In this document: positions 1 through 11,476 of the stretch, piece by piece
Layout of the letters: each line of letters begins with the position of its first letter
Numbering within the stretch: position 1 is the stretch's first letter
Origin: Metaphire vulgaris
Taxonomy: Eukaryota > Annelida > Clitellata > Crassiclitellata > Megascolecidae
Direction of reading: 5' to 3'
Assembly: GCA_018105865.1 (NCBI GenBank)
Contig: CM030836.1
Location: 4,921,483-4,985,482 of the forward strand
Length of the DNA: 64,000 nucleotides
The notes under the pieces: generated by a model
What the model was told of the DNA's origin: nothing
Database searches by the model: none
The model's input: only the letters and a program-made list of their open reading frames with translations
Made by a program: the position numbers and the translations under genes

Positions 1-205
1 CCCACTGGAGACCTTAAGGTTGACTCAGGATTACTTGCAAGAGGGTAGTGGTAAAAATGAGGTGCAGCACTGAGATGCAAAAATGCAGGTTTGGAGAAAG
101 CAATGGTAAATTACTCCAGATTAATCGCATAAGCCACCTGCATTGCTTCTTGCCCGACACTGGAGATCAGCGCTAGAACCAATGCTTGAATTATTAAAGT
201 ATGGT
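1..205 (+). mobile_element. 5S-derived SINE, copy 1 (body and tail only)
   Basis: This stretch matches the body and tail of the SINE at 3,655-3,950. It shares the GCAG-CTGAG-TGCAAA block, the AGAAAGCAATGG-AA-TTACTCTAGATTA block, CATAAGCCACCTG, GGAGATCAG and the GAGTATGGTT-like tail, with many scattered substitutions. The 5S-like head lies before the window start or is absent. The assignment rests on comparison with the other copies in this window, not on a library search. Confidence 0.7.
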
Positions 206-212
206 TAAAACT

Positions 213-623
213 AGTGGTGGATTAACATGTTTTTGGGCCCGGTACACATATTTCCATGGAGGCCCACTAGATAAAAATCCTGTGAACCAATAGTCTACAT
301 AGTGTCGATGATTTCTCAAAATCTCTGAAAAATTTTGGAAAAGTTATAGATTTACAGGTCAAGTGTGAAAAAGTGATGACCTTTTTTTGCTTGTCAAGCT
401 TTTCAGAATGTTGCATGACAAATATGGTTTCAGGTACACGAATTTCTGCTTTTCAATTTTTTTAAACAAAAGTTTATATTCTGAAAATAAAATTATTTAA
501 AGAAAAAATAATTTTAAAATCATTAATAAATATTGTTAATAGAGAAGGTAGGCCCAAAAGCTTTAATTTTGCAGGTGGGCCCAGTACTGATGTATTATTT
601 GTACCGTGGTAATTCCGCTACTG
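213..623. mobile_element. hAT-like non-autonomous element (GGTGGATTAACA family), copy 1
   Basis: The ends AGTGGTGGATTAACATG and GGTAATTCCGCTACTG are imperfect inverted repeats. The body (GGTACACATATTTCCATGG, ACCAATAGTCTACATAGTG, CAAGTGTGAAAAAGTG, TTTTGCAGGTGGGCC) is repeated at 34,403-34,882. A clear 8-bp duplication is not visible, so the exact ends are uncertain. There is no coding capacity. Confidence 0.65.
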
Positions 624-1100
624 TACTGTCAAAACCTTTACCTTTATTGCCAAAATAAGGGTTTGAATTTTTGTGGCTCATACCTAGAGTTTAGAGTTCA
701 TTTAAATAAATCTAAATCATGCTAAATAAATAGACTTACCAAGACACATGAATTGATGTTGTTTTACTGGCTAGAAGCCAGCAGTTGTAAGCAAGATGCA
801 CTCAGTTTCACACTTATTATATTATATCAGAACTTTTGTGAAGGCTCATAAATAAATAGCGAATGCTCATAAATAAAAATACAAAACTTTACAAAATGTC
901 CTCCTGATTTTATCAGTACAAAACAAAAAAACAGGACTTTTCACGTCTAACTTAAAAATGAGGAAAATCGTGATGAGTATGAAGCCTGTCAAAGTCATCA
1001 TAAGCTCAGTCAGGTATATACATTGCATATGGAATTATGGATGCAAACTGTTTTAGTGTCACTCCAAAAGCACACCATAATTTTGATATACATCCTCTCC

Positions 1101-1286
1101 CAGGGCTTTTTTCAGTGGGAATGCATGGGAATGGCATTCCCAAACCTTTTTGCCAGATTGTATATTTAATTATGGATATGTAATAATGCATCTGGGAACG
1201 TACAGGTACGGCGTTCCCACACTCATTTTTGTTGAAGAGTAAAAAAGGATGAGTTCCCAAACTTTTTTTCCTAGAAAAAAGCCCTG
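1101..1286. mobile_element. hAT-type MITE, 186 bp, perfect 8-bp TSD
   Basis: The inverted ends CAGGGCTTTTTTC and GAAAAAAGCCCTG are flanked on both sides by TCCTCTCC (1,093-1,100 and 1,287-1,294). An 8-bp duplication with a CAG...CTG terminus is the hAT superfamily signature. There is no coding capacity. Confidence 0.88.
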
Positions 1287-3654
1287 TCCTCTCCCAATAA
1301 TACATACATTGCAAGCAAAATTATTTCTATGGTAAAGTTTAACTTACATCTCACAGTTCATGCTACTAGTACAAAAGGTCTTGAATTTTAAAAGGTTCTT
1401 AGCACTATAAAATTTACTTAAGAAAAAATAAAATAAACAATGCCTCACAAACAGGAAAATCTGCAAAGGACAACAAAAATGATATATTACCAAGACCAAA
1501 TCAAATAAGGTCAAATATGACTAACCCACTGCAGTAGCAGGCTGCTTGTTAAGATTGCTTGGTGCTTCAGTCATTGTAAAAGACTGCATTCCACCTTTAC
1601 AAAAACAGAATGTTGATTTATATAGGCTAAGACTTTGGTACATTAAAATTTTTACAATATCTAAGTCCCCTAATGCTGAAAAAATTTAAAATTTGTGAAA
1701 CAAAATAAACACTACTCTGCATATTTATTGGACAATCTTCTACTGCTTCAAACTTTAAATCTCTGACATCTTTGCTCCAAGGTTTGATCAAGACATGATG
1801 AAAAACTTGTACTCCTGAAAAGATTCATCACAGTAAATGGGGAAGATTTAAAATGAAATCAGTCAGTCAGTCAAAATAGTAAATATTGGAAGTATAGCCA
1901 ATGCAATTGATAATCAATTTTTCACAGACAACAGACACACAATGTTCCGCTGGTATTGAAAATAAGAACAGTAAATTATCTACTGATGTTCTATTCAGTT
2001 GACTGTTTAATGACAAAGGCCTTAGTATGCTGCCAAATAATTCTTCTCCATATCACCTACCTGAAGAATCTGAAGAGCAGACTAAAACTGCTCCAAAGAT
2101 ATGTCACCTGTAATCTCTTGCTCAACTCTGAAACCCAATAAATTATGCATTGTACTTTCTGAGTGATCCTGTCACAAAATTGAAAGAATCTTCTTCTTCA
2201 GCATCTGTTTGTGGCTAAGCAGCCATGAAATGCTTTATATTCAAGCATGTATGTATGTACCGTATGTATGTATGTATGCATGTACAGTATGTATGCATGT
2301 ATATGTATATACATTATATATTTATAAAGAGAAAGAGATTTGTGCAGATTGAAATGAGGTCAGAGAGGATATGAGATTGCAATTTGTCATTTACAGCTGA
2401 ACAGTTGTTGTGCTCTTTGGTCAGTCATGATCATCTTCTGGTACTTCTGTTTGGCAACAGTTGGCGGAGCATGAGCAGTTACATGCTGTCAAATGCAAAT
2501 GTGCATCCAAAATCTCAAAATTAGTTTCATGTCTTCATCAATAGGAGTTTTTCAAATATAAAGGAATCCAGTTGAATAATTTCTCAGCTCCTTAACATTT
2601 TGCCACTGCTAATTATCAAATTATATGACAACTAATAACCTTTCTTTCCATGCTTCGATATTGCTAATAATTAGCACAATTCCTCCATTACAATTTTGAG
2701 AGTGCATTGGAATCAATCATGATTACTTTTCCATTTAAACATTTTTTCAAAAGTTCTCTCATGGCTGATATTTGGATAGAAACTCATGTTCCTCTGATTA
2801 CAAAATCCTGTTAAGAATTTCTTCCAGGCTAAAGTTGTCTTGAATGACTAAGTTATAAACTCACCAAATTAAATTAATTAATGGCTAAATTAATTGTCTC
2901 ACGACATTATATTTGTATCTGTCAATTTGAGGACATCAAATACATTATGTGAAAATTTGTTTCATTAAAATCACCTGAATTCACAACTGCACGAAAACTC
3001 TTCCAACATGTCAATGCAGCAAAATAAAAGTCTCCAATGATAAGCAAGACAAAGCCAATGCAAGGCAGTGTGCAAAGGCTCTGCTGTATTCAGTGACTAC
3101 CATTATGCCATAGATGTGCTCTATCAGCAGATCATAGTGGAATGCTGAATGCCTCTCCATCTACTGAGGCGTGTGGTCCTCGTCCCAATTGGTAGGCGAC
3201 CTCTGATCTCCGGCATAACTGTCAACTGGAAGCACAGAATGGATTTTATTCATGGGTGATAAAGCCTCAGTGTTCCAAGTCCATAGATGTAGTCTTTCAG
3301 CACAACATAAATACAATCTAAAGCAAAGTTTAAATTGCTTCTCCAGCTGAGAAGCAGAGGTCCCACAAATCATCTCAAAGACTATTCCTCTTGCTGAACT
3401 GGACCTAACTGAGCTAATATAACAATATAGCCTTTCATTACCAGAGTATAGCAAAAGCAGAAGCAGTCATTTAATGGCCATTCTGAACAAAAAATCAAAA
3501 GCAGCAGATATAACACAACCACTCATTCACCAATAAGAAATTTGTCACTAAAAAAGTATCTGTCACCACAGCTGTATATTTTTATTTATTTATTAAATCA
3601 TTAAATGCCCAATTGGCATTAAAGGGTGTGAAATCAGCTTATTTGGCATGGCAC
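1287..3654. other. AT-rich non-coding, probable onecut intron
   Basis: I see no coding exon, no recognisable transposon end and no RNA gene here. A short TGTA-rich patch lies near 2,246-2,320. Position and strand suggest intronic sequence downstream of the first coding exon of onecut. The ORFs in it are short and have no family resemblance. Confidence 0.5.
2246..2322. repeat. (TGTA)n-like imperfect microsatellite
   Basis: Alternating TGTATGTA and TGCATGTA units run into a short TATA stretch. Confidence 0.75.
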
Positions 3655-3950
3655 TGTGCAAATGGTTCCCATCAGAATGCCAAAGTTAAGCTACAATGAG
3701 CATGGTTAGTATTTGGATGGGTGACCATCTCGGGACCTAGTCATGGTACCGGCAGTCAACCAAGCCATTCATTGCTTAGGCACCAATAAATTGGTAGCAG
3801 TGCTAAGCTGCAAAGGCAAAACGCAGGTCTAGAAAAAGTAATGGCAACCTACTCTAGATTACTGGCATAAGCCACCTGTGTTGCAACTTGCCTAGTACAT
3901 GGAGATCAGTGCCGGACCCTATGCCTGTTTGAGTATGGTTGAATTGTTAC
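3655..3950 (+). mobile_element. 5S rRNA-derived SINE, copy 2 (best preserved head)
   Basis: The head at about 3,665-3,757 follows the 5S rRNA internal promoter: CCCATCAGAATGCCAAAGTTAAGC, then GTTAGTATTTGGATGGGTGACC, then a GTACCGGCA-like block. These match the A-box and C-box region of 5S genes, which marks SINE3-type elements transcribed by RNA polymerase III. The unique body follows (GCTAAGCTGCAAAGGC, AGAAAAAGTAATGGCAACC, GGCATAAGCCACCTG), ending near GAGTATGGTTGAAT. The arms that would make a true 5S gene are absent or diverged. Confidence 0.82.
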
Positions 3951-4164
3951 AATTGAAAGAATGTCTGCATCCAAATCTGGGCATGTCGAATAAGCAACGC
4001 CTTGGTATCAATCAGGAGATAACAATTGTCAAAATGAAATCGTTATGTCTAAAATAACCAAGTGTGATGTCCTTCATATATCCAGTTATATAGTTATATG
4101 CACTGTGGAGATTCTCATAAGAAGAAAATATATTCACAACAAAAGTGCAACTCTCAAAACAACC

Positions 4165-4290
4165 TGGTCAATATATATATATATATATATATACATATAT
4201 ATACATACACACACACATATATATATATATGTATATATATACATACACACACATATAACATATATATATATATATACCCAAACATAAGAA
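4165..4290. repeat. (TA)n / (ATAC)n microsatellite
   Basis: Runs of TATATA alternate with ACACAC and ATACAT. The apparent Ile/Tyr/His-rich reading frames here are artefacts of the repeat. Confidence 0.9.
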
Positions 4291-5094
4291 AACATGAGAA
4301 AAAGTAGGCCTATAGTACAGTACTAAAAACAACAGCAATATATGTTTAACTATATTCCTACTGCAGCAATGCAATAAACTGGCTGGTTTCTGACAATTTC
4401 TATTCACTGCATATAGGTGATCATCCTCATATGACTAATTCCATGTAATAAATGTGCCCCCAATGGCTATAAAGCACATCAGCTAATTAACTAAATAAGA
4501 TCAAGTTGAAGCAGAAGGGACAAGAGCTGTCTAGTTCATGGACTGTCTAGTTCCAGTGGAGGCAAAATCTGAAGGAAGCGGTTGGGGCAGCAGCAGGGGT
4601 GGGAGTGGGCAGAGGCCAGGAGGGGTGGGGCAATACAGACCACAGATGAACATAAGAGTAATTTCATTACCAGTGACAATTTGACTCTGTCCAAGCTAGA
4701 ATCTATCCAGCAATAGAAATGAATAGCCAGCAGATAAAAATATGCAAATCAGTCTCTATAATATGCATATAAAAAAGACATCCATGGACAATTCATTTCC
4801 AGGAGGACTAAAATATATCTGCTGTGGTGCTGAAACAGGAAGCAGACCTTAGACCCCACCTACTGGTGAATATTAGAGAAAATAACATGTCTGTAACACT
4901 AAAATTTTAGTGCATTTTCAACTGAACTATTCATTCCATTTTTAAAAGTAGGCTGCAAACATAAATGATAAAATATGCTTTAAAATTTTTTTCCCAAAAT
5001 TCAACATAAATAAGTTGACGAGAATATGGAAAACGTGGTAGTGAAATCGTTAAAATTCCATAATAAATTGTCACAAGCAAACCATTGCCTTTAA
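4291..5094. other. Non-coding; includes a G-rich patch
   Basis: No gene is visible. At 4,573-4,630 the plus strand is a dense series of G runs (GGGGCAGCAGCAGGGGTGGG and GGAGGGGTGGGG) that could form a G-quadruplex. The rest is AT-rich and unremarkable. Confidence 0.5.
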
Positions 5095-5686
5095 TAATAA
5101 TGGGGAGGAAGGCATCAGCGTTCTCGTTCGCCCTCCCCGTGAGTACCTCGTTCTGAGGGAAACTAATGATGTCACCAGCTGACCGAATCCACCACGATCC
5201 CGGTCCATGTGCCAACAAAGGTCATCTCGACAACGGCCACGACTTTCTAGCCGTCGGTCCGGCACTGCGAATTCTGCAGCTAAACGTCGAAGGCCTCTCA
5301 GCCGCCAAGCGACAACTTATCAGCTCAATTGCTGAAGAACATCACATCGACGTTATCTGTCTTGAAGAGACACACGTTGAGAAAGACATATCCGACCTGT
5401 TCTCAATTCCGGCTTCGACCTCATCGCTCACGACCTTCACGCGAAATATGGTCGAGCTACGATACCCGAATACCATCGCAGACGTCCACCACATAGAGTC
5501 CAGTTCACGATACGATGTCATTCAGATAGGTGGCTTCCACATTGGGAACGTGTACAAGCCGCCAACCGATACTTGGGATGACACGAACCGTCCACCAATC
5601 CTACCTCACCCCCCATCATAGTTGGTGACTTCAATAGCCACCACACGGATTGGGGATATCACCAGAGTGACCCAAATAGAGATTAC

Positions 5687-7210
5687 TTGCAAGAGTGGGC
5701 ATCTGCCAATGAGTGCTATCTTATTCATGATCCCAAACAAAAGGGACATTTCGCTCCAGCAAGATGGCAAAGGGAGTATTCACCGGACCTGTGCTGGGTC
5801 ACGGCGATACACGGACGTCCACTTGCTGCATCCGTCACAGTCCTCACCGACTTCCCACACAGCCAACATAGACCCTCCGTACTACACGTAGGCGTACAAC
5901 TTCCACTGGTTGGCGGGATCCAGAAGCGGCGATGGAATTTTCGTAAAGCTGATTGGCCATCATTCTCAGCGGATATAGAAAGAATCATTCACTTGATTCC
6001 CAAGAATATCCCCATAGAAAGTGCCTATCATCGTTTCTCAGGAGTCCTGCTAAAGGCCGCCCACTCCAACATCCCTCGAGGCTTCCGATCAATGTACATT
6101 CCATGCCTAGACGAAGAATGCAAAGTCCTCCTCCAACAATATGAGGAGTCAGGAGACCCGGATGTAGCTGATCACTTAATTGAATCTCTGGATGCTGCCC
6201 GCCGCCATCGTTGGGAAGAGACAACCGCTACTTTGGATTTCTCACACTCCAGTCGTAAGGGCTGGGCGTTAATTCGACGACTTGGCGCCGCCCAGTTGCC
6301 TCCAAAAAACGTTCACCCACCAGTTAAAGCAAATTCCGTTGCATCTCATTTAACAAAAGTCGCAAAAGCGCCCATTGATAAGCTATTAAAGCGACATGTA
6401 CAATCGGAAAATAAAGCCTTCCTACGATCTGGAAAACATCAGCCACAAGAATCGGCTCCCGTGTTCTTCGACAATGACCTTCAAAATGCTCTTAAATCCA
6501 TGAAAACAGGCATGGCTCCAGGGTACGATAATATTCACCCTGAGTTTCTAAAAAATTTGGGTCCAAAGGCATGCAAATGGCTACTAACCTTCTTCAACAA
6601 AATCATAACGAGTAACAATATTCCAAAGATTTGGCGTAAAGCAAAGGTCATTGCCATCGAAAAACCAGGAAAAGACAAAACTCTTGCGGCAAGCTACAGA
6701 CCAATCTCGCTACTCAGCGTCTGTTACAAGTTATTCGAGAGACTACTACTGAATCACATCGCCACATCGGTAGACGACATACTAAACCCGTTTCAACCTG
6801 GCTTCAGAAAAGGTCGCAGCACCTGTGATCAGGTTGTTGCACTTACAACATACATAGAAAATGACTATCAGAAGTGCCTAAAGACAGGCTCTGTCTTCTT
6901 GGACTTGACAGCAGCCTTTGATACGGTTTGGCATGCCGGTTTACGTTACAAACTCTCGATGAATTTCCAACCATGGTTCGTTCGTATCATGGATTTACTT
7001 CTCCGTGACCGACAGTTTCGAGTACATATGGGAGATGACATAAGTTCATGGAGATGTCAGAGAAATGGCCTTCCACAGGGCTCAGTTTTAGCTCCTATAT
7101 TATTCAATCTGTATCTAAATCTGACACAGTTAGCAGGAAATACGGCTACGCCGACGACATCGGCCTTGCCGTTCAAGCCCAGACATTCAAAGAACTTGAA
7201 GAACAGCTAA
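5687..7210 (+). pseudogene. LINE endonuclease C-terminus and reverse transcriptase reading frame
   Basis: This is the longest open stretch of the LINE at 5,095-8,200, about 507 codons. It carries the end of the endonuclease, the linker and reverse transcriptase blocks 1-5, including AAFDTVW (first catalytic Asp region) and LPQGSVLAPILF. The frame then shifts before the YADD box, which is read in the adjacent frame near 7,145. The ATG at 5,687 is internal to the ancestral ORF and is not a real start. Confidence 0.85.
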
Positions 7211-7279
7211 CTATCGACACACAGCGGATCTCAGACTACTGCAAAAAATGGCGGCTTAAAAAAAAACGCCAATAAAACT

Positions 7280-7972
7280 GTGTCGAGTGTATTTCATTTG
7301 AACAACAGAAAAGCAAAATATGAGCTAAAAATTCATATGGATGGGAAACAATTGAAGCATGATCCATTCCCTGTATATCTTGGCGTTACTCTTGATCGAA
7401 CTTTAAGCTTCAAAACACATCTTTCAAAGTTGGCCGGCAAAGTCAGAACCCGGACAAACCTCCTGTCAAAATTAGCTGGTTCCTCCTGGGGAGCAAACGC
7501 CGCTACTCTGAGACAGTCTGCACTTTCACTTTGCTATTCAGCCGCGGAATACTGCTGTCCCGCCTGGTATCGCTCCTCGCACACAAAGGCGGTGGACACG
7601 CAGCTGCACTCAGCCATGAGACTTGTCTCCGGAACCCTGCGCCCAACAGCGCTCCAATGGCTGCCAGTTCTGTCAAATATCCAACCACCATACTTACGAC
7701 GGGAAGCTGCAGTGGACAGATTTCTATCGAAGATAGCAGACCGTGAGGACCTGCCACTCTTCGAGGACCTGTCCAACCCTCCTAATCACCGATTGAAATC
7801 ACGCCATCCTCTGCAGCTTAACAAGGTTCCCTCAGATGTCGATAGACAGTGGAGACTTGACTGGGAGTCGGCTCAGGTGATCAACTGCCAATTGGTCGAA
7901 GATCCCGCTATCAGACAACCAGGCTTTGACACGCTGCCTCGTCACCTGTGGTGTCTGTTAAACCGTTTTTGA
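7280..7972 (+). pseudogene. LINE reverse transcriptase C-terminal segment
   Basis: This continues the same LINE after a frameshift and stop near 7,270. PVYLGVTLDRTLSFKTHL is the thumb-proximal block common to Jockey- and CR1-like elements. ALSLCYSAAEYCCPAWY and LHSAMRLVSGTLRPTALQWLP are typical C-terminal motifs. Another frame change at about 7,960 leads into the Cys/His tail (7,948-8,150). Confidence 0.85.
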
Positions 7973-8164
7973 ACTGGACAGGGACACTGCAATTACTGTC
8001 ACAGAAATGGGGATTAACTGACTTGAACCTGTGCCCCTGCGGTGTCATTCAAACAATGTCGCACCTAGTTGATTCTTGCCCTATAACCAGGCTAGAGGAC
8101 GGTGGATTACAAACTTTACACACAGCTGATAATGTTGCAGTCAAATGGCTGACATCATTTAGCA

Positions 8165-8165
<1 letters not shown>

Positions 8166-8198
<33 letters not shown>

Positions 8199-8200
8199 TC
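8166..8200. repeat. (ATT)n at junction of two LINE 3' ends
   Basis: A simple ATT repeat ends the plus-strand LINE and abuts the 3' end of the minus-strand LINE (8,201-9,055). Confidence 0.9.
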
Positions 8201-9054
8201 TAGACAATTTCTCCAGCGCAGTAAACAAGGCTAAGGCCTACGACAAAAGCGCTTTAACATAATTCTATCAATAAAATCCGATATTAAATAAGTGTGTTTT
8301 TAAGTTCCTAAGAAAGGATTCCGCAGAGACAGCTTCCGACACAACGTCAGGTAACGAATTCCAAAGTAACGGATTCCCTTTGGAGAATGACCTTTCTCCA
8401 AACTTGGAGGTCTTTGACGGAGGAGGGACAAGCAGCAGGACTCGACGACTCGACCGAAGCTTCATTCTCGACTCATTTGACGTCGTTCGCTGCACCAGCG
8501 CACTCAGATATTCTGGGCAGTGTGGATCATAAAGGGCTCGGAAAGTGAGCCAACAACGCTTGAAAACAATACGCTGTTGAACGCGTAACCAGTGGAGGCG
8601 GTCTCTCAGCAGTGGCATGATGTGGTCATTCCAGCGACAACCGAAGACCACTCGTGCAGCCAGATTCAGTACGGACTGAAGTCGATTTAGCTTGTTTTCC
8701 AGTAGGACTAGCAGGACACTGTTACAGTAGTCCATTCTTGACAAGACGAAGGCCCGTACAAGCTGAACGGCCGCACTCACCGTTAGGTAGCGCCGAACCA
8801 GCTTGACCCTCCGTATCTGGTAATGACAGCATCGGATAACGTTGTTGGTGTTTGCATCAAACGATAGCATTTCATCCAAAAGCACACCTAAGAGACGCAC
8901 ACTCGCCACAGGAACAATAGTGGCATCACCCACAGTGAAAGGGACTCGACTCAACAACTTCCTTCTTCCTGGAGTGCTGATCCAGAGGAATTCCGTCTTG
9001 TCCGGATTCAATGCCAGACGATTTTCTTCTGTCCATTTGATGATTAAGCATTCG

Positions 9055-9055
<1 letters not shown>
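8201..9055 (-). mobile_element. CR1/L2-like LINE, 5'-truncated RT C-terminus
   Basis: The minus strand encodes the last 265 or so residues of a non-LTR reverse transcriptase ORF in one open frame (9,055 down to 8,268). Motifs include NRLALNPDKTEFLWIST, VRLLGVLLDEMLSFDANTNN, LSRMDYCNSVLLVL, NLAARVVF and the terminal GNPLLWNSLPD...FLRNLKTHLF. Everything upstream, including YADD and the endonuclease, is missing. This is the usual outcome of incomplete target-primed reverse transcription. The uninterrupted frame suggests a fairly young insertion. Confidence 0.88.
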
Positions 9056-9088
<33 letters not shown>

Positions 9089-9089
9089 G
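9056..9089. repeat. (ATA)n microsatellite at truncated LINE 5' end
   Basis: An AAT/ATA repeat directly joins the truncated 5' end of the minus-strand LINE. It mirrors the ATT run at its other end. Confidence 0.85.
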
Positions 9090-10412
9090 TAAAGTACCAA
9101 AATACAAAAAATCCCTAAACATGAAAAATAGCTTCCAACAAATTTTTACAACTGACCAATTCTAAAGTCCTGAAACTGCATTTGTTAACCACCAGTGATG
9201 CATACAGGTCAGATAGAGAATATTCCCTCTCCCCGATCCTTAGGCTTCCTCCAAAAAATTTGCAATAATTGAGAAGTTAAGCTAATTTCTCACAAAGTCC
9301 TAACTACCATGAATCTTCCCATGGCAGAGGAGAGCGTACACATGCTGGTTAATCACTAAAGCTGAAAACATACAACAGTTCAAATTATAGTATACCAAAA
9401 ATTGTTAGTTTGAAAGAAATCTACAGAAACTGATCACTTTCAAAAGTCTTAACAAATCACAATGAGCTAGAGATATTTGATTCAAAACTACATTGTATGT
9501 TCAGCCAATATTTAACTGTTATCTTCTTCTTTTTCTTCCATCATCTATGATGACGTTGAGTTTGATACGAGATGACTCCAGGGCTTCCTGTCTCTAGCCA
9601 TGTGTGTTGCATCTTCTAAGTTCAGATTTTGTTTTCCGACATCTTCTTTTATATTATCTCTCCATCTCTTAGCTTGTATTCCTCTACTTCTGTTTCCCTC
9701 AGTATGACAGTGCAGAGCTCTCAAAGACAGTCTTTCTTCTCTCATTTTTGTCACATGTCCAAACCACTGTAGTCTTCTCCTTCAGATTTTGTCTATTGCC
9801 GTGTCTTTCATATTCGTTCTTTCTCTGATTTCTTCATTCCTGATCTTATCTCTTCTTGTGATTCCTAACAGTCTTCTTTAATATGCCATTTCGAAGGTAA
9901 GTATCTTTCTTTCATCTTCTTCTTTCTTCATCTTCCAGCATTCAGATCCATAAATCAAGATTGGCAATATCATTGTCTTGTATACCATAGTTTTTGTGTC
10001 TACGGCTAACACTGTTGACGTTCAAATTTTATTTAATTTTCCAATTGCCGCAGCTGCTAGTCCAATTCTTTTCTTTATATCTTTCTCGCAATTTCCATCT
10101 TCTGTTATTACCCCTCCAAGATACGAGAATTCCTTGATTTGCTCGTGTTTCATTGTTGAGTAAGATGTTACATGTTTTCTCTGTTTTTCCTATTGTCATT
10201 ACCTTAGTTTTTTCCTTATTGATAATTATTAGTCAAAACCTCTTACTGCTGTTGTTTATTTTATCTGTTAGTTCTTGCAGTCCATCTTCTGTCTCTGCCA
10301 TAAGGTCTATGTCATCTGCAAAACGAGGTTACTTAGAAGTTTTCCACTCACCCTCACTCCTGCGTTACTGTCCTTTAGTGTTATTTGCATTATTGCTTCC
10401 AGCAGTAATATG

Positions 10413-11344
10413 CAGAGATGTAGCAAGTACACAATGCTTCAAGTACAAGTACAAGTACAAGTACCTGGCCTCCGAGTACAAGTACAAGTACAAGTACTTG
10501 CATTCCAAAAATTCAGTACAAGTACAAGTAAACAAGTACAAGTACCTGGCCTCCGAGTACAAGTACAAGTACAAGTACCTGGCCTTCAGTACGAGTACAA
10601 GTACAAGTACCTGGCCTCCGAGTACAAGTACAAGTACAAGTACCTGGCCTCCAAGTATTAGTACAACATTTTTGACATTGACATTTTTTCCGCTGACATT
10701 TTGTCCCCATGACATTTTCTACATGACATTTTGTCCGTGACAATTTGTCCTCGGACAGTTTGTCCGGCCACGAATAAAATTGACACTATTAGCATCTAAA
10801 TATCATCAGAGTTGCACTAAAAATAGAGATGATAGTCTTGCATCGGTCATATTAACCCTATGCGGTCTCGCGATCAAGCCAGCTAGGCTAAATACTGCGT
10901 TTAATTGGTGCGCCAGAAGCAGGCACACTAAGGTCTCTAATTAATGGCTGCATTATACAGCCTGTTGAACTCTTTTCTATTAACTTCACTGTTCCAAAAT
11001 ACGATGGTATCAGTGGCTTCATCATAAATATCGTTGAGTTCCAGGTACTTGGCCATCTGTGAGGATGTGCTTGTCATTAGCCTAAAGGAACAGCATTACT
11101 GGTACCATTGAAGTACATGTAGCCAGAGATGTAGCAAGTACACAATGCTTCAAGTACAAGTACAAGTACAAGTACCTGGCCTCCGAGTACAAGTACAAGT
11201 ACAAGTACTTGCATTTCTAAAACTCCGAGTACAAGTACAAGTACAAGTACCTGGCCTCCGAGTACAAGTACAAGTACAAGTACTAAAAATTTGTACTCGA
11301 GTACAACTCGAGTACAAGTACAAGTACCAAGTACTACATCTCTG
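10413..11344. mobile_element. hAT-type composite element with CAAGTA arrays, perfect TSD
   Basis: The 932-bp insertion is bounded by GTAATATG on both sides (10,405-10,412 and 11,345-11,352). It has inverted ends CAGAGATGTAG/CTACATCTCTG. It interrupts the reverse transcriptase of the LINE at 9,530-12,270. Much of it is two arrays of the hexamer CAAGTA punctuated by CTGGCCTCCGAGTA (10,436-10,655 and 11,150-11,335). A second internal copy of the left end (CAGAGATGTAGCAAGTACAC) lies at about 11,124, so the element looks like two copies joined by about 450 bp of unrelated sequence. No transposase is present. Confidence 0.85.
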
Positions 11345-11476
11345 GTAATATGACTAGATATGGTGACAAATTGCATCCCTGTCTGACCCCAACTAGTACG
11401 TTAAACCACTCCCTCAATTCACCGTCTATCCTCACAGCACTTTCACATTTGTTATACAAGTCTTCCAGCAATTCAG

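Larger units (their letters stand above)
5095..8200 (+). mobile_element. Jockey-like LINE, endonuclease plus reverse transcriptase, decayed
   Basis: This is a non-LTR retrotransposon broken by several frameshifts. An APE-type endonuclease begins near 5,166 (LQLNVEGLSAAKRQL, then VICLEETH) and continues after a frame change with VGDFNSHHTDWGY near 5,620. The reverse transcriptase core lies at about 6,470-7,270: MAPGYDNIHPEFLK, SYRPISLLSVCYKLFERLL, LDLTAAFDTVWHAGL, GLPQGSVLAPILFNLYLN and, in another frame, YADD. A C-terminal part runs at 7,280-8,150, ending with a Cys/His cluster (CPCGVIQTMSHLVDSCP). The 3' end is a (TTA)n tail, as in several Jockey- and I-like lineages. No frame is intact, so it is not active. 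Clade assignment is by motif only. Confidence 0.9.

Noticed and set aside
3655..3760. A genuine 5S rRNA gene
   Set aside because: Only the internal promoter half matches and it is fused to a SINE body; helix-forming arms are missing.
4045..4407. Ile/Tyr/His-rich frames
   Set aside because: Generated by the TA/CA microsatellite.
10365..11376. Several 60-195 codon frames rich in Val, Tyr, Lys, Leu or Cys/Thr
   Set aside because: All arise from CAAGTA hexamer arrays, in which all frames stay open.
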